A DNA stretch of 64,000 nt, from the NCBI RefSeq assembly GCF_001421705.1, contig NZ_LMKO01000025.1, positions 1 to 64,000 on the forward strand, given 5' to 3'. The position numbers were made by a program, and so were the translations under genes. This document shows positions 25,327 through 36,502 of the stretch, piece by piece. The stretch is from Xylophilus sp. Leaf220 (GTDB lineage: Bacteria; Pseudomonadota; Gammaproteobacteria; Burkholderiales; Burkholderiaceae_C). Below the pieces are notes generated by a model. The model had not been told where the DNA came from, made no database searches, and worked only from the letters and a program-made list of their open reading frames with translations. Position 1 is the first letter of the stretch; every line of letters begins with the position of its first letter.

Positions 25327-26595
25327 ATGTCGCGCGTGCCCCGGTCTCCATTCCCCTCCTGGCTGCCCGACGCCTGGGAGCGCCGCTGGGGACCGCGGCT
25401 GGAGCAGCTGCTGCTGGACCTGTCGCACTTCCCCTGGCGCATCACCGCGCTCACCCTGCGGGAGCGGTTTCGCGAAGACCAGCTGGCGCTCACCGCCAGC
25501 AGCCTCACCTTCACCACGATGCTGGCGCTGGTGCCCTTCTTCACCGTGGCGCTGGCCGTCTTCACCGCGTTCCCGATGTTCAGCCAGGTACAGGAGCAGC
25601 TGCAGCGCTGGCTGATCGTGAGCCTGGTGCCCGACAGCATCGCCCGCCAGGTGCTCGGCTACCTGACCCAGTTCGCCAGCAAGGCGAGCCGGCTGGGCGG
25701 GGTGGGGCTTTCCTTTTTGCTGGTCACCGCGCTGGCGCTGATCCTGACGATCGACTACCGGCTCAACGCCATCTGGCGGGTGCGCCGACCCCGGCCGCTG
25801 GGCCAGCGGGTGCTGATCTACTGGGCCGCCACCACGCTCGGGCCGCTGGTGCTGGGGGTGAGCCTGTCGACCACCTCGTTCGTGATCACCGCCTCGCGCG
25901 GCGTGGTCGACGCGGTGCCCGGCGCGCTGCGGCTGCTACTCGATTCGATGGAGTTCCTGCTGATGGCCGGCGGCATGGCGGCGCTCTACCACTACGTGCC
26001 CAACCAGCGGGTGAAATGGGCGCACGCCTGGATCGGCGGGGTGTTCGTGGCCATCGGCATCGAGCTGGCCAAGCGGGTGCTGGGCCTCTACCTGGGCGCG
26101 GTGCCGACCTATTCGGTGCTCTACGGCGCCTTCGCCACCCTGCCGATCCTGCTGATCTGGATCTACGTGGCCTGGGTGATCGTGCTGCTGGGCGCGGTGA
26201 TCACCGCCTACCTGCCGAGCCTGCTGGCGGGCGTGTCGCGCCGGGCGGCCTCGCACGGCTGGCAGTTCCAGCTGGCGGTCGAGGTGCTGCAGCGGCTGCA
26301 GGCCGCGCAGCGCGCCGGCCTGCACGGCCGCACCACGGTGCAGCTGGCGGCGGCCCTGGGCGTGGACACACTGCAGCTGGAGCCGGTGCTGGAAACCCTG
26401 GCCTCGCTGGACTGGACGGGCCAGCTGCAGGAGCAGGGCGAAGACACCCCCTCGCGCACCGTGCTGCTGGCCGACCCGGACCGCACGCTGCTGGCCCCGC
26501 TGGTCGAGCGGCTGCTGCTGCCGCAGGCCCGCACGCTCGACGGCCTGTGGCAAAAAGGCCGCCTGTCGGCGCTGTACCTCGGCGACGTGCTATGA
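25327..26595 (+). CDS. YihY/BrkB family inner-membrane protein
   Basis: A 422-residue membrane protein of the YihY (formerly RNase BN) family. The N-terminal part holds six predicted transmembrane segments, starting with the conserved LTASSLTFTTMLALVPFFTV. PILLIWIYVAWVIVLLGAVI is the last. The C-terminal 130 residues are cytoplasmic and look like a winged-helix domain (LAAALGVDTLQLEPVLETLASLDW). The old RNase assignment is not supported by current knowledge of the family, so the function is unknown. Its stop codon lies inside a 17-bp palindrome also used by the convergent gene. Confidence 0.9.
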   Translation: MSRVPRSPFPSWLPDAWERRWGPRLEQLLLDLSHFPWRITALTLRERFREDQLALTASSLTFTTMLALVPFFTVALAVFTAFPMFSQVQEQLQRWLIVSLVPDSIARQVLGYLTQFASKASRLGGVGLSFLLVTALALILTIDYRLNAIWRVRRPRPLGQRVLIYWAATTLGPLVLGVSLSTTSFVITASRGVVDAVPGALRLLLDSMEFLLMAGGMAALYHYVPNQRVKWAHAWIGGVFVAIGIELAKRVLGLYLGAVPTYSVLYGAFATLPILLIWIYVAWVIVLLGAVITAYLPSLLAGVSRRAASHGWQFQLAVEVLQRLQAAQRAGLHGRTTVQLAAALGVDTLQLEPVLETLASLDWTGQLQEQGEDTPSRTVLLADPDRTLLAPLVERLLLPQARTLDGLWQKGRLSALYLGDVL

Positions 26596-26605
26596 ATTAA
26601 GTAGC
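26589..26605. repeat. 17-bp dispersed palindrome, copy 3, holding two stop codons
   Basis: GCTATGAATTAAGTAGC. On the plus strand it supplies the last Leu codon and TGA of the YihY gene. On the minus strand it supplies the last Ala, Thr and TAA of the hydrolase gene. Its reverse complement aligns with the other copies. Confidence 0.7.
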
Positions 26606-27430
26606 ATCGGCTTGTTGCGGAGCCGGTGTCCCCAGGAAATTCCGCAACGCGAACAGCACGCCGTCGGGCGCTTCCGCCATCAGCGCGTGGCCCGACTGCA
26701 GCCGCACCACCTGCCAGAGGCGTGCCGCCTGCATCAGCCCGTCGGCCATGCGCGGCAGCGTCATCTGGTCCTGCTCGCCCAGCACGAAGAGCACCGGGCA
26801 GGCCACCCGCTCCATCGCCGCCTCGCCGCCACGGTAGTCGTCGCAGGCCTTGAAGCCGGTGTGGAACACGTTGGCCCGCGGGTTGCTGCGCAGTACCCGC
26901 CGCATCAGCGCCCGCGACCCGCCGTAGAGCCAGGTCCCCGGCCCCAGGGTGGAGGGCGGCGGCGCCAGCATCGAATGCGAGAAGGTGTTGACCATGTCGA
27001 TCGCCTTCATCGGCGCGTCCTGCGAGGCCTGCAGCAGCGCGGGCGATACCGGCATCGGGAACGCGGTGCCGACCAGCGCCAGGTGCGAGACCCGCCCGGG
27101 CGCGCGCCCCGCGGCCTCCAGCGCGATCAGGGAGCCGAAGCTGTGGCCGACCAGCGCGGCCCGCTCCACGCCCAATGCATCCAGCAGCGCCAGCACGAAG
27201 TCGGCACCGGCCTCGACGGTGGCGGGCGGCGCGCCGGCGCTGCGGCAGTGGCCGGGCAGGTCGACCGCCAGCACGTTCCAGCCGTGGTGCGCCAGGTAGC
27301 GGGTCTGCAGGATCCAGACGCTGTGGTCGTTGAGCACCCCGTGGATGAATACCGCGGTGGGCTTGGCGGCATCGAACGGCTTGCCGCCGGTGTAGCAGTA
27401 GGTGGCGTGGCCCTGTACGTCGACGAGCAT
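26597..27430 (-). CDS. Alpha/beta hydrolase
   Basis: A 277-residue alpha/beta-hydrolase-fold enzyme. The oxyanion-hole [10 protein letters not shown] follows strand 3. The nucleophile elbow is GHSFGS. The acid is probably the Asp in [10 protein letters not shown], and the catalytic His lies in [12 protein letters not shown]. This order (Ser-Asp-His) is complete, so it should be active as an esterase, lipase or C-C hydrolase; the substrate is unknown. It starts two bases after the metY stop on the same strand and is almost certainly co-transcribed with it. It is not MetX, which is longer and carries a GGSMGG elbow. Confidence 0.88.
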   Translation of the reverse strand: MLVDVQGHATYCYTGGKPFDAAKPTAVFIHGVLNDHSVWILQTRYLAHHGWNVLAVDLPGHCRSAGAPPATVEAGADFVLALLDALGVERAALVGHSFGSLIALEAAGRAPGRVSHLALVGTAFPMPVSPALLQASQDAPMKAIDMVNTFSHSMLAPPPSTLGPGTWLYGGSRALMRRVLRSNPRANVFHTGFKACDDYRGGEAAMERVACPVLFVLGEQDQMTLPRMADGLMQAARLWQVVRLQSGHALMAEAPDGVLFALRNFLGTPAPQQADAT

Positions 27431-27432
27431 GC

Positions 27433-28743
27433 TCAGGCCCCTGCTTTCTCGGCCGCCTTCAGCGCGCGCTTCAGGTCGTCGATCAGGTCGGCCGGGTCTT
27501 CCAGGCCGATCGACAGGCGTATCGTGCCCTGGGCGATGCCGGCGCCGGCCAGCGCCTCGTCGGCCATCCGGAAATGGGTGGTGCTGGCCGGGTGGATCAC
27601 CAGCGAGCGGCAGTCGCCCACGTTGGCCAGGTGGCTGAAGACCCGCAGCGCCTCGATGAAGGTCTTGCCCTGCGCGCGGTTGCCCTTGATGTCGAAGCTG
27701 AAGACCGAGCCCGCGCCCCGGGCGCCGAAACGCAGCAGCTTCTCGGCCAGCGCATGGCTGGGGTGCGATTCCAGCAGCGGATGGCCCACCCGCGCCACCA
27801 GCGGATGCGCCGCCAGGAATTCGACGATCTTCTGGGTGTTGGACATATGCCGCTCCATCCGCAGCGGCAGCGTCTCGATGCCCTGCAGGACCAGCCAGGC
27901 GGTGTGGGGGCTCATGCAGGCGCCGAAGTCGCGCAGGCCCTCGCGCCGGGCGCGCAGCAGGAAGGCGCCGACGGTCGATTCCTCGCTGAAGGTCATGCCG
28001 TGGAAGCCGTCGTAGGCTGCGGTCAGCTCCGGGAACCTGCCCGATGCCTCCCAGTCGAAGCTGCCGCCGTCCACCACGATGCCGCCGATCACCGTGCCGT
28101 GGCCCGAGAGGAACTTGGTGGCCGAGTGGTAGACCAGGTCGGCCCCCAGGTCGAAGGGCTTGACCAGGTAGGGCGAGGTGAGGGTCGAGTCGACCAAGAG
28201 CGGCACGCCCGCTTCGTGGGCGATGGCGCCCACCGTGGGGATGTCGAGCACGTCCAGGCCGGGGTTGCCCACCGTCTCGCCGAAGAACAGCTTGGTGTTC
28301 GGGCGTACCGCCGCGCGCCAGCCGTCGATGTCGCCGGGCTTGACGAAGGTGGTGTCGATGCCGAAGCGCCGCATCGTGTAGTGCAGCAGGTTCTGCGAGC
28401 CGCCGTAGAGCGCGGTCGAGGCGACGATGTGGCTGCCCGCGCCCATCAGCGTGGCCACCGACAGGTGCAGCGCCGCCTGGCCGCTGGCGGTGGCGATCGC
28501 GCCGATGCCCCCTTCGAGCGCCGCCACACGCTGCTCCAGCACCGCGTTGGTCGGGTTGCTGATCCGCGAATAGACGTGGCCGGCGCGCTCGAGGTTGAAG
28601 AGCGCGGCGGCGTGGTCGCTGGATTCGAAGACGAAGGAAGTGGTGAGGTGGATCGGCACGGCGCGCGCCCCGGTGACGGGGTCGGGCGAGGCGCCCGCAT
28701 GCAGCGCGAGCGTGTCGAAGCCGGGATCGGAATAGCCGGGCAC
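27433..28743 (-). CDS. metY: O-acetylhomoserine sulfhydrylase (MetY)
   Basis: A 436-residue PLP enzyme of the Cys/Met metabolism family that makes homocysteine from O-acetylhomoserine and sulfide (or methionine with methanethiol). Family blocks include [19 protein letters not shown] at the N terminus, [22 protein letters not shown], and [11 protein letters not shown] with PLP Lys210. [10 protein letters not shown] and [17 protein letters not shown] close the C terminus. I use a GTG start at 28743 because it follows a strong AGGAGACA site; the upstream in-frame ATG at 28884 would overlap the divergent CBS gene. Confidence 0.92.
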   Translation of the reverse strand: MPGYSDPGFDTLALHAGASPDPVTGARAVPIHLTTSFVFESSDHAAALFNLERAGHVYSRISNPTNAVLEQRVAALEGGIGAIATASGQAALHLSVATLMGAGSHIVASTALYGGSQNLLHYTMRRFGIDTTFVKPGDIDGWRAAVRPNTKLFFGETVGNPGLDVLDIPTVGAIAHEAGVPLLVDSTLTSPYLVKPFDLGADLVYHSATKFLSGHGTVIGGIVVDGGSFDWEASGRFPELTAAYDGFHGMTFSEESTVGAFLLRARREGLRDFGACMSPHTAWLVLQGIETLPLRMERHMSNTQKIVEFLAAHPLVARVGHPLLESHPSHALAEKLLRFGARGAGSVFSFDIKGNRAQGKTFIEALRVFSHLANVGDCRSLVIHPASTTHFRMADEALAGAGIAQGTIRLSIGLEDPADLIDDLKRALKAAEKAGA

Positions 28744-28846
28744 GTCTGTCTCCTGTTGTCGGGGCCCCTTGCAGGCGGCCTGTCGGGAATGAAATCCGGA
28801 CGATTGTGGGCTATATTCAATCGGCGCCACCCCACGGAGACATCCC

Positions 28847-29299
28847 ATGAAAGTCAGCGACATCCTGCGTGTCAAGGGCAACACCCTCTACACCGTCACG
28901 CCCGAGGAACCGCTGGCCGCGGCGGTCTCGATCATGTCCGAGCGCGACATCGGCTCGCTGGTGGTCATGGAGCACGGCGACCTGATCGGCATGCTCACCT
29001 TCCGGGAGGTGATCCAGACGCTCGAGAAGAACGGCGGCGCCATCGGGACCACCTTGGTGCGCACCGCGATGGACGACCACCCGCTCACCTGCACCTCCGA
29101 GACCGAACTGGACGAAGTGCGCCGCATGATGCTCGACCGCCATGCCCGCTACATGCCGGTCATGAACCAGAAGATGCTGATGGGCGTGATCAGCCTCTAC
29201 GACGTCGCCAAGGCGGTGGTCGACAGCCAGAACTTCGAGAACAAGATGCTCAAGGCTTACATCCGCGACTGGCCCGAAGGCACCGAAGACAACGGCTGA
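28847..29299 (+). CDS. CBS-domain protein
   Basis: A 150-residue protein consisting of two CBS motifs (about 10-65 and 77-130), which together form one Bateman module for adenine-nucleotide binding. Typical phrases are [34 protein letters not shown] and [20 protein letters not shown]. No catalytic domain is attached, so it presumably regulates a partner protein in response to AMP, ATP or SAM. A GGAGA site precedes the ATG, and a TATATT -10-like element lies at 28811. The 275 bp after it hold no gene that I can support. Confidence 0.88.
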   Translation: MKVSDILRVKGNTLYTVTPEEPLAAAVSIMSERDIGSLVVMEHGDLIGMLTFREVIQTLEKNGGAIGTTLVRTAMDDHPLTCTSETELDEVRRMMLDRHARYMPVMNQKMLMGVISLYDVAKAVVDSQNFENKMLKAYIRDWPEGTEDNG

Positions 29300-29574
29300 G
29301 GCGCCCGGCGTCTCCGGCGCATGCCGCCGCGCCGCGACGGCCGCAAGGGATGCGGACGTCATCGATTCCTTGCATAGATTCCGCCATCCGCGGCATCGGT
29401 TGGCGCTTGCGCGCAACGCCGCGGCGAGACGGCCGCCGCCGGGGGTTCCGGAGCGTGCAGCCGCGGCCGTCCGCTGCTACATTCCGCCCGGGTCGTGACC
29501 GCGTGCGCGGGTATGGCTCTTGCAGGTGCGATGGCAGCTCGGCACTCGGCCCTTCTTTCCCCCAAAGGACTCCC

Positions 29575-31191
29575 TTGAATTTTCTCGAAAACATGCCGGT
29601 CGCCCGCAAGGTATGGGGCGCGATCCTGTTGCTGCTGGTCGCCATGCTGGGCATCGCGGCCGCCACCTACTGGCGCTCCGACGTGGGCCATGCGCAGGCC
29701 GCCGAGTTGACCGCCCGTCAGCACGAACTCACCTCCAGCGCGGTGCAGTGGCACGGCATGGCCGAGACCAGCATCGCCAAGACCATGGCCGGCGCGCTGA
29801 GCGCCGATCCGTCGGTCGCCGACCTGTTCAAGGACGAGCAGACCCGCTCGGCCGCCGCCATCGTCAAGCTGCGGCAGGACCTGGCCGCCGCCGAGGATTC
29901 GGAACCGGCCAAGGCGCAGCTCGCCGCCATCGGCGCCCTGACCGAGGTGCTGCGCACCAAGACCGCGGTGCTGATGGAGGCGCAGGAGAGCGGCGACGGC
30001 GCGGTCGTCAGCGCCAAGCTGCAGAGCGACTACCAGCCCGCCACCAAGGCCTACCTGGCCGGCATCCAGCGCTACATCGCCCTGCGCGGCGAGCGCACCG
30101 ACGAAGTGACCGCCGAGGCCGCCGCCACCGGCCGCCGCCTGGCGCTGCTGGGCGGCGCCGGTGGCCTGGTCGTGATCGTGCTGGGCATGGGCGTGGCGGC
30201 CCTGCTGGTGCGCTCGATCCGCGATCCGCTGGCCCGCTCGCTGCAACTGGCCCAGGCGATCGCCGGCGGCGACCTGACGCAGAAGGCCACCACCGCCCGG
30301 CGCGACGAATTCGGCGAACTGCAGCGCTCCCTGGTGCAGATGAACGCCTTCCTGGCCCAGGTGGTGGGCGGGGTGCGTGGCGCTACCGACAGCGTGGCGA
30401 CCGCGTCGCAGGAGATCGCCTCCGGCAACCAGGACCTGAGCATCCGCACCGAGCAGACCGCCAGCAGCCTGGAGGAGACGGCCGCATCCATGGAGCACCT
30501 GACCGGCACCGTGGCGCAGAACGCCCAGGCCGCCCGCCAGGCCCAGGGCCTGGCCGGCTCGGCTTCCGAGGCGGCCGAGCGCGGCGGCAAGGTGATGAAG
30601 GACGTGGTCGACACGATGCAGGCGATCACCGAATCGTCGCGCAAGGTGCATGACATCATCGGCGTGATCGACGGCATCGCGTTCCAGACCAACATCCTGG
30701 CGCTGAACGCGGCGGTGGAAGCCGCCCGCGCGGGCGAGCAGGGTCGCGGCTTCGCGGTGGTGGCATCCGAAGTGCGCAGCCTGGCGCAGCGCAGCGCCAC
30801 CGCGGCCAAGGAGATCAAGGGCCTGCTGGGCGCGTCCGGCAGCAAGGTCGAGACGGGTGCCTCGCTGGTGCAGGCCGCCGGCGGCACCATGGGCGAGATC
30901 GTGCAGGCGATCTCGCGGGTCAGCCACATCATGGATGAGATCGTCAGCGCCACCGCGTCGCAGGCGTCGGGCATCGGCGAGGTGAACCAGGCGGTGGCCC
31001 ACCTCGACGGCATGACCCAGCAGAACGCCGCGCTGGTGGAGCAGGCGACGGCCGCCGCCCAGGCGCTGCGCGACCAGGCCGCCCACATGGCGCAGATGGT
31101 CGGCGTGTTCCAGCTCGACACCGTGGCCGCCGCGGCCCGCGTGCAGCCGGCGCTGGACCTGCGGGCAGCGCCCCGGCTGGCGGCGGGCTGA
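29575..31191 (+). CDS. Methyl-accepting chemotaxis protein
   Basis: A 538-residue transmembrane chemoreceptor. TM1 is at about 10-32 ([21 protein letters not shown]). A periplasmic four-helix-bundle sensor covers about 35-185. TM2 is at about 190-214 ([20 protein letters not shown]), followed by HAMP and the cytoplasmic signalling hairpin. The tip motif [20 protein letters not shown] lies at about 364-383. There is no clear CheR-tethering pentapeptide at the C terminus. I choose a TTG start at 29575, 8 nt after AAAGGA. The next in-frame ATG (29593) would leave almost no residues before TM1. The ligand is unknown and no che genes are nearby. Confidence 0.92.
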   Translation: MNFLENMPVARKVWGAILLLLVAMLGIAAATYWRSDVGHAQAAELTARQHELTSSAVQWHGMAETSIAKTMAGALSADPSVADLFKDEQTRSAAAIVKLRQDLAAAEDSEPAKAQLAAIGALTEVLRTKTAVLMEAQESGDGAVVSAKLQSDYQPATKAYLAGIQRYIALRGERTDEVTAEAAATGRRLALLGGAGGLVVIVLGMGVAALLVRSIRDPLARSLQLAQAIAGGDLTQKATTARRDEFGELQRSLVQMNAFLAQVVGGVRGATDSVATASQEIASGNQDLSIRTEQTASSLEETAASMEHLTGTVAQNAQAARQAQGLAGSASEAAERGGKVMKDVVDTMQAITESSRKVHDIIGVIDGIAFQTNILALNAAVEAARAGEQGRGFAVVASEVRSLAQRSATAAKEIKGLLGASGSKVETGASLVQAAGGTMGEIVQAISRVSHIMDEIVSATASQASGIGEVNQAVAHLDGMTQQNAALVEQATAAAQALRDQAAHMAQMVGVFQLDTVAAAARVQPALDLRAAPRLAAG

Positions 31192-31246
31192 ACCGGCCGG
31201 GCCGCGGCCGGCGCCGGCGCGGGGCCGGGCGGTCGGGCCCGTCGGG

Positions 31247-31252
31247 GATAAT
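31247..31252 (+). promoter_or_regulatory. -10 element of aroC (near-leaderless)
   Basis: GATAAT lies eight bases before the aroC ATG. If used as a -10, the RNA would start at or within about two bases of the start codon. There is no Shine-Dalgarno sequence between it and the ATG. Confidence 0.45.
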
Positions 31253-31260
31253 CGCCGCCC

Positions 31261-32358
31261 ATGAGCGGCAACACATTCGGTACTCTTTTCGCGGTCACCA
31301 ACTTCGGTGAATCGCACGGCCCGGCCATCGGCTGCGTGATCGACGGCTGCCCGCCCGGCATGCCGCTGTCGGAGGCGGACATCCAGCCCGACCTGGACCT
31401 GCGCCGCCCCGGCACCAGCCGGCACGTCACCCAGCGCAACGAACCCGACGCGGTCGAGATCCTCTCGGGCGTCTACGAGGGCAAGACCACCGGGACCCCG
31501 ATCGCGCTGCTGATCCGCAACGCCGACCAGCGCAGCAAGGACTATTCGGCCATCGCCCAGAGCTTCCGGCCGGGCCACGCCGACTACACCTACTGGCACA
31601 AGTACGGCATCCGCGACCCGCGCGGCGGCGGCCGTTCCTCGGCCCGGCTGACGGCACCCACGGTGGCCGCCGGCGCCGTCGCCAAGAAGTGGCTCAAGGA
31701 GAAATACGGCGTCGTGGTGCGCGGCCACATGACGCAGGTCGGCGAGCTGCCGATCGCCTTCGAGGACTGGCGCCACGTGCGCGAGAACCCGTTCTTCGCC
31801 CCGGTGGCCGACGTATCGGCGCTGGAGGCCTACATGGACGCGCTGAGGAAGACTGGCGATTCCTGCGGCGCGCGGCTGCGGGTCACGGCGCAGAACGTGC
31901 CGGTCGGACTGGGCGAGCCGCTCTACGACAAGCTCGATGCCGACATCGCCTTCGCGATGATGGGCCTCAACGCGGTCAAGGGCGTGGAGATCGGCGCCGG
32001 CTTCGCCAGCGTCTCGCAGCGCGGCACGGTGCACGGCGATTCGATCACGCCCGAAGGCTTCGAGACCAACAACGCCGGCGGCATCCTGGGCGGCATCAGC
32101 AGCGGGCAGGACATCGAGGTCTCCATCGCGATCAAGCCCACCAGCTCGATCATCAGCCCGCGCGCCTCGATCGACACCGAGGGGCGGCCGGTCGAGGTGG
32201 TCACCAAGGGCAGGCACGACCCCTGCGTCGGCATCCGCGCCACGCCGATCGCCGAGGCGCTGCTGGCGCTGGTGATGATCGACCATGCGCTGCGCCACCG
32301 GGCGCAGTGCGGCGACGTGGCGCCGCCGGCGCCGGTGCTCAAGGCTTCGTTCCTGTAG
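31261..32358 (+). CDS. aroC: Chorismate synthase
   Basis: A 365-residue enzyme that converts 5-enolpyruvylshikimate 3-phosphate to chorismate, the last common step of aromatic amino acid synthesis, using reduced FMN. All three family signatures are present: [18 protein letters not shown] at the N terminus, the central [10 protein letters not shown], and [13 protein letters not shown] near residues 300-312. His10 and His106-equivalents (GESHG and the RPGHADYTY segment) are intact. It overlaps the convergent FUSC gene by 20 bp at the 3' ends. Confidence 0.97.
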   Translation: MSGNTFGTLFAVTNFGESHGPAIGCVIDGCPPGMPLSEADIQPDLDLRRPGTSRHVTQRNEPDAVEILSGVYEGKTTGTPIALLIRNADQRSKDYSAIAQSFRPGHADYTYWHKYGIRDPRGGGRSSARLTAPTVAAGAVAKKWLKEKYGVVVRGHMTQVGELPIAFEDWRHVRENPFFAPVADVSALEAYMDALRKTGDSCGARLRVTAQNVPVGLGEPLYDKLDADIAFAMMGLNAVKGVEIGAGFASVSQRGTVHGDSITPEGFETNNAGGILGGISSGQDIEVSIAIKPTSSIISPRASIDTEGRPVEVVTKGRHDPCVGIRATPIAEALLALVMIDHALRHRAQCGDVAPPAPVLKASFL

Positions 32359-34621
32359 CGGCGGGCGGCGGGGTCGGAAGGCCCTCGGCCGGCGCCTGCG
32401 GTGCCGGCCCGGCTGTGTTCCAGCCCACCGCCGGCTGTTCGACCAGGCGCGCCGCGCCGGCCCGCAGCGGCTCCACCATCCGGCAGAGCAGGGCCATCTG
32501 GATGTGCTCCAGGCCCAGGCCATCGGAGCCGTCGTGCGCCTCCAGCGCGGCGGCCAGCGTCAACGACTCCGGGGCCGCGGCTTCCATGGTGCGATGGTCC
32601 GCGAGATGCGAGGCCACCTGCCCGAGGGCCTGCATCAGAAAAGCGCCGGCCTGCTCCAGCAGCGGGTCGCGGCCGTGGGCCGAAACCGCGCCGCGGTGCG
32701 CGCCCAGTGCCGAGAGGTAGTTGAGCAGCGTGTGCGACAGCACCATGAAGCGGATCGCCGCCTCGCCGTTGCGGTGCAGGAAGCCCGGCTCCTGCAGCAT
32801 CTGCACCAGGGCCGAGGAAAGCGCGGCATCGGCGTTGTGCGCATTGCGGCGCGCCAGCCGGTAGGCCAGGTCGTCCTGTTTGCCGTGCAGGTACTGTTGC
32901 AGGATCGCCTGCAGGTACCTGGCGCTGGCGCCGACCGCGTGGGCGGCGGTGGTTTCCAGCCGCCGGCCCTGCCAGTCGGGCAGCACCAGGAAAACCGCGA
33001 CGCCGGCGATCAGCGCGCCGGCCACGGTATCGACCATGCGCGGCACGATCAGGTCGTAGCCGTTGCCGATCTGGTTGAAGCACAGCAGCACCAGCAGGGT
33101 GATCGCGCCGGTGGCCAGGGCGTAGCGGTTGCGCCGTGCCGCGAAGAACACGATGCCCGCCACGACGGCTAGCGTAGCCTGCACCAGCGGCTGGTGGAAC
33201 AGGCCGAACAGCATCCACCCCACCACCAGCCCGCCGAAGGTGCCGGCCACCCGCTGCAGCATCCGCAAGCGCGTCGCGCCGTAGCCGGGCTGGCAGACGA
33301 AGAGCGTCGTCAGCACCACCCACCAGCCTTCCTGCACATGCATCGCCTGCATCGCGGCGTAGCCCGCGCCCAGCGCCAGCGAGAGGCGCACCGCATGCCG
33401 GAACAGCGGCGACGCCAGACCCAGTTGCTGGCGCACCCGGCCGATGGCGTCGCGGGCGGTGCGGGGCGAGCGGTCGAACAGGCTGCTGTCGCGCTGCGCA
33501 TCGTGCTCGGCAGGCGGGCGGCCGGCGCTGGTGAGCGTCGCGTCCAGCGCGGCCAGGTTGTCGGCCAGCGCCTGCAGGGAGCGCAGCAGCCGCGCGGTGC
33601 GCCCGGGCGTCTCGGGCCGGTCGGCGGGCGGGCGGTGCCGCAGGTGGTCGATCGCGGCACGCAGGTCGGCCATCGCCTGCAGGCTGTCGGCCTGCTTCTC
33701 GAACGGCTCCCGCATCCGGATCGCGCGGGCCAGCTCCAGGCAGGCGCGGCCCTGCAGCGACAGCAGCCGCTGGCCGCGGAACATCACGTCGCTGTGGAAG
33801 AAGGCGTCGGTCAGCTCGTCGTAGGCGTAGTGGGACGAGCTGGCCCGCTCGTGCACGTCCTGCGCGATGAAGTACAGGCCCAGGTAGCGGCGCATCCGGG
33901 TGCTGGCCACCGTGCCGGTGCCGATGCGGCGGAACAGACTCTCCTTGGCGGTGTTGAGCGCCTGCACCACCCGGCCGTTGTGGCGCGCCAGCGCGATGCG
34001 GCGGCGGGCCACGTCGATGCCGCGTACCGGCTCGAACATCGACGACTTGATCCACAGCGCCTCGGCCAGTTCGTCGAAGAGCAGGGCCAGGTTCTGCTGC
34101 ACCGGCTGGTGCGCGAAGAGGGCGGCCCACACCAGCGAGATCGCGCCGTACCAGGCGGCGCCCGCCAGCAGCGGCAGCGGCCGTTGCCAGAAGGGGATGC
34201 CGCTGGCCGCCAGGTGCTCCAGGCCGATGGCGGTGTAGAGCACCACGATCAGCGTCGCATAGCCGATGGCGCGGTAGCGCTCGCCCACCGCACCCAGCAA
34301 GGTGAGGGCGAAGGCCGCTGCCGGCAGCGCCAGGCCGAACAGCACCACATGCGCCGCCAGCGCCTGCACCGCGAGGGCCACCGCGACGAAGCAGCCCATC
34401 GTGACCAGTACCGCCCGCAGCCGGCCGCGCAGGCTGTCGTCGGTCTCGGCCAGCGCGCAGGCGATCACGCCCAGCAGCACCGGCATCACCAGGTCCATCC
34501 GTCCGAAGCTCCAGCAGACGGCCATCACGCTGCCCAGCGCCAGGGCCACCCGCAGGCTGTAGACGAAGGTGTCCTGCGCCCAGAGGCGCCGCAGCGCATG
34601 CCGGACGGTGGTGAGATTCAT
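32339..34621 (-). CDS. FUSC-family inner-membrane transporter (YccS-like)
   Basis: A 760-residue protein of the YccS/YhfK/fusaric-acid-resistance group. It has two membrane blocks: about residues 20-170 ([19 protein letters not shown], then six short hydrophobic segments) and about 400-540 ([16 protein letters not shown] and [16 protein letters not shown]). Each is followed by a cytoplasmic helical region. Length and architecture fit TIGR01666-type YccS. The substrate is unknown; members are thought to export aromatic acids or similar compounds. The last 20 bp overlap aroC. Confidence 0.87.
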   Translation of the reverse strand: MNLTTVRHALRRLWAQDTFVYSLRVALALGSVMAVCWSFGRMDLVMPVLLGVIACALAETDDSLRGRLRAVLVTMGCFVAVALAVQALAAHVVLFGLALPAAAFALTLLGAVGERYRAIGYATLIVVLYTAIGLEHLAASGIPFWQRPLPLLAGAAWYGAISLVWAALFAHQPVQQNLALLFDELAEALWIKSSMFEPVRGIDVARRRIALARHNGRVVQALNTAKESLFRRIGTGTVASTRMRRYLGLYFIAQDVHERASSSHYAYDELTDAFFHSDVMFRGQRLLSLQGRACLELARAIRMREPFEKQADSLQAMADLRAAIDHLRHRPPADRPETPGRTARLLRSLQALADNLAALDATLTSAGRPPAEHDAQRDSSLFDRSPRTARDAIGRVRQQLGLASPLFRHAVRLSLALGAGYAAMQAMHVQEGWWVVLTTLFVCQPGYGATRLRMLQRVAGTFGGLVVGWMLFGLFHQPLVQATLAVVAGIVFFAARRNRYALATGAITLLVLLCFNQIGNGYDLIVPRMVDTVAGALIAGVAVFLVLPDWQGRRLETTAAHAVGASARYLQAILQQYLHGKQDDLAYRLARRNAHNADAALSSALVQMLQEPGFLHRNGEAAIRFMVLSHTLLNYLSALGAHRGAVSAHGRDPLLEQAGAFLMQALGQVASHLADHRTMEAAAPESLTLAAALEAHDGSDGLGLEHIQMALLCRMVEPLRAGAARLVEQPAVGWNTAGPAPQAPAEGLPTPPPAATGTKP

Positions 34622-34706
34622 GCGGGGTACGACGCAGGAAGCGCGCCAGTCTCGGCGCTCGGCAGACGGACGGCCTGACAGACAGCCGGGCGGGTAGCCG
34701 CCGGTC

Positions 34707-35156
34707 TCAGGTACGGACCTCGTCCACCAGCGTCTTGAACTCGTCGATGTCCTCGAAGCTGCGGTAGACGCTCGCGAAGCGGACGTAGGCCACCTTGTCG
34801 AGCCGCTTCAGCTCCCGCATCACCAGCTCGCCGATGCGGTTGGAGGGCAGCTCGCGCAGGCCGAGCCCGAGCAGCGTCTCCTCGATCCGCTCGACCGCGG
34901 CATCGACCTGCTCGACGCCGATGGGCCGCTTGCGCAGCGCAAGGTTCATCGACGCGCGCAGCTTCTCGCGCCGGTAGTCGACCCGCCGCCCGTCCTTCTT
35001 GACCAGCGCGGGCAGGCTGACGTCCGGCCGCTCGTAGGTGGTGAAGCGCTTGTCGCAGTCGCCGCACCGCCGCCGCCGCCGCACCGAGGTGCCGTCCTCG
35101 GCCACCCGTGTCTCCACCACCTGGGTGTCGGGGTGGTTGCAGAAGGGGCATTTCAC
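34707..35156 (-). CDS. nrdR: Transcriptional repressor NrdR
   Basis: A 149-residue repressor of ribonucleotide reductase genes. The N-terminal zinc ribbon uses Cys3, Cys6, Cys31 and Cys34. An ATP-cone (about 46-136) begins [18 protein letters not shown] and senses ATP/dATP. It lies 40 bp downstream of glyA on the same strand, the usual neighbourhood in betaproteobacteria. It may therefore also be under the ZTP riboswitch by read-through. Confidence 0.97.
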   Translation of the reverse strand: MKCPFCNHPDTQVVETRVAEDGTSVRRRRRCGDCDKRFTTYERPDVSLPALVKKDGRRVDYRREKLRASMNLALRKRPIGVEQVDAAVERIEETLLGLGLRELPSNRIGELVMRELKRLDKVAYVRFASVYRSFEDIDEFKTLVDEVRT

Positions 35157-35196
35157 GGCAGGGCGGCGCGCACGCGGCGATGGCGGCGAACAGGCT

Positions 35197-36441
35197 TCAA
35201 CCGTAGACCGGGAAGCGGCTCGTCAGGGCATGCACCTTGGCGCGCACCGCGTCGATGTTGGCCGGGTCGCGCGGGTTGTCCAGCACGTCGGCGATCAGGT
35301 GGGCGGTGGCGCGGGCCTCGTCGTCCTTGAAGCCGCGGGTGGTCATCGCCGGGGTGCCGATGCGCACGCCGCTGGTGACCATCGGCTTCTCGGGGTCGTT
35401 CGGGATCGCGTTCTTGTTGATCGTCATGTGCGCGCTGCCCAGCACCGCCTCGGCTTCCTTGCCGGTGATGCCCTTGGCGCGCAGGTCGACCAGCATCACG
35501 TGGCTCTCGGTGCGGCCGCTCACGATGCGCAGGCCGCGCTCGGTGAGGGTGTCGGCCACGATGCGGGCGTTCTTGGCCACCTGCTGCTGGTAGGTCTTGA
35601 ACTCGGGCTGCAGCGCTTCCTTGAAGGCCACCGCCTTGGCCGCAATCACGTGCATCAGCGGGCCGCCCTGCAGGCCCGGGAAGATGGCGCTGTTGATCGC
35701 CTTCTCGTGCTGGGCTTTCATCAGGATGATGCCGCCGCGCGGACCGCGCAGGCTCTTGTGGGTGGTGGAGGTCACCACGTCGGCATGCGGCACCGGGTTG
35801 GGGTATTCGCCCGCGGCGATCAGGCCGGCGTAGTGGGCCATGTCGACCATGAAGATCGCGCCGACGTCCTTGGCCACCTTGGCGAAACGCTCGAAGTCGA
35901 TGCGCAGGCTGTAGGCGGAGGCACCGGCCACGATCAGCTTGGGCTTGGTTTCGTGGGCCTTGCGCTCCATCGCGTCGTAGTCGATCTCTTCCTTCTCGTT
36001 CAGGCCGTAGGAGACGGCATTGAACCACTTGCCGCTCATGTTGAGCGGCATGCCGTGGGTCAGGTGGCCGCCTTCGGCGAGCGACATGCCCATGATGGTG
36101 TCGCCGGGCTTGAGGAATGCGAGAAAGACGGCCTCGTTAGCCGACGCACCGCAATGCGGCTGCACGTTGGCGGCGTCGGCGCCGAAGATCTGCTTGACCC
36201 GGTCGATGGCCAGTTGCTCGGCCACGTCGACATGCTCGCAGCCGCCGTAGTAGCGCTTGCCGGGATAGCCCTCGGCGTACTTGTTGGTCAACTGGGTGCC
36301 CTGGGCCCACATCACCGCCGGAGACGCGTAGTTCTCGCTGGCGATCAGTTCGATGTGGTGTTCCTGGCGGGCGTTCTCGGCCTGGATGGCCGCGAAGAGT
36401 TCAGGGTCGGCTTGCTCGACGAGCAGGTTGCGGTGGTACAT
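35197..36441 (-). CDS. glyA: Serine hydroxymethyltransferase
   Basis: A 414-residue PLP enzyme that interconverts serine plus tetrahydrofolate with glycine plus 5,10-methylene-THF, the main source of one-carbon units. The PLP Lys229 is in [14 protein letters not shown], at the same residue number as in E. coli. The substrate loop ENYASPAV and the [15 protein letters not shown] segment are conserved. The ATG at 36441 gives the exact family length; an in-frame ATG at 36528 lies inside the riboswitch and is rejected. It is preceded by a ZTP riboswitch, so expression should rise when formyl-THF is short and ZMP/ZTP accumulate. Confidence 0.97.
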   Translation of the reverse strand: MYHRNLLVEQADPELFAAIQAENARQEHHIELIASENYASPAVMWAQGTQLTNKYAEGYPGKRYYGGCEHVDVAEQLAIDRVKQIFGADAANVQPHCGASANEAVFLAFLKPGDTIMGMSLAEGGHLTHGMPLNMSGKWFNAVSYGLNEKEEIDYDAMERKAHETKPKLIVAGASAYSLRIDFERFAKVAKDVGAIFMVDMAHYAGLIAAGEYPNPVPHADVVTSTTHKSLRGPRGGIILMKAQHEKAINSAIFPGLQGGPLMHVIAAKAVAFKEALQPEFKTYQQQVAKNARIVADTLTERGLRIVSGRTESHVMLVDLRAKGITGKEAEAVLGSAHMTINKNAIPNDPEKPMVTSGVRIGTPAMTTRGFKDDEARATAHLIADVLDNPRDPANIDAVRAKVHALTSRFPVYG

Positions 36442-36502
36442 GGTGGCAGTCCTGACAGACGTGGTCCCTCTGGGCGGTGCGCGGTGCACGGTTCCAGGAA
36501 GG

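Noticed and set aside
23283-26600. A plus-strand open frame of over 1000 codons across several genes
   Set aside because: It runs antisense to the flavin oxidoreductase and DUF2069 genes and out of frame with YihY. Its composition (runs of Gly, Arg, Ala, Val, His) is the usual artefact of codon bias in GC-rich DNA. The same applies to the long frames at 5034-7361, 29359-32523, 38083-42018, 42074-45208 and 50078-53047.
29593-29595. ATG as the start of the chemoreceptor
   Set aside because: It would leave almost no residues before the first transmembrane helix and has no ribosome-binding site; TTG at 29575 has both.
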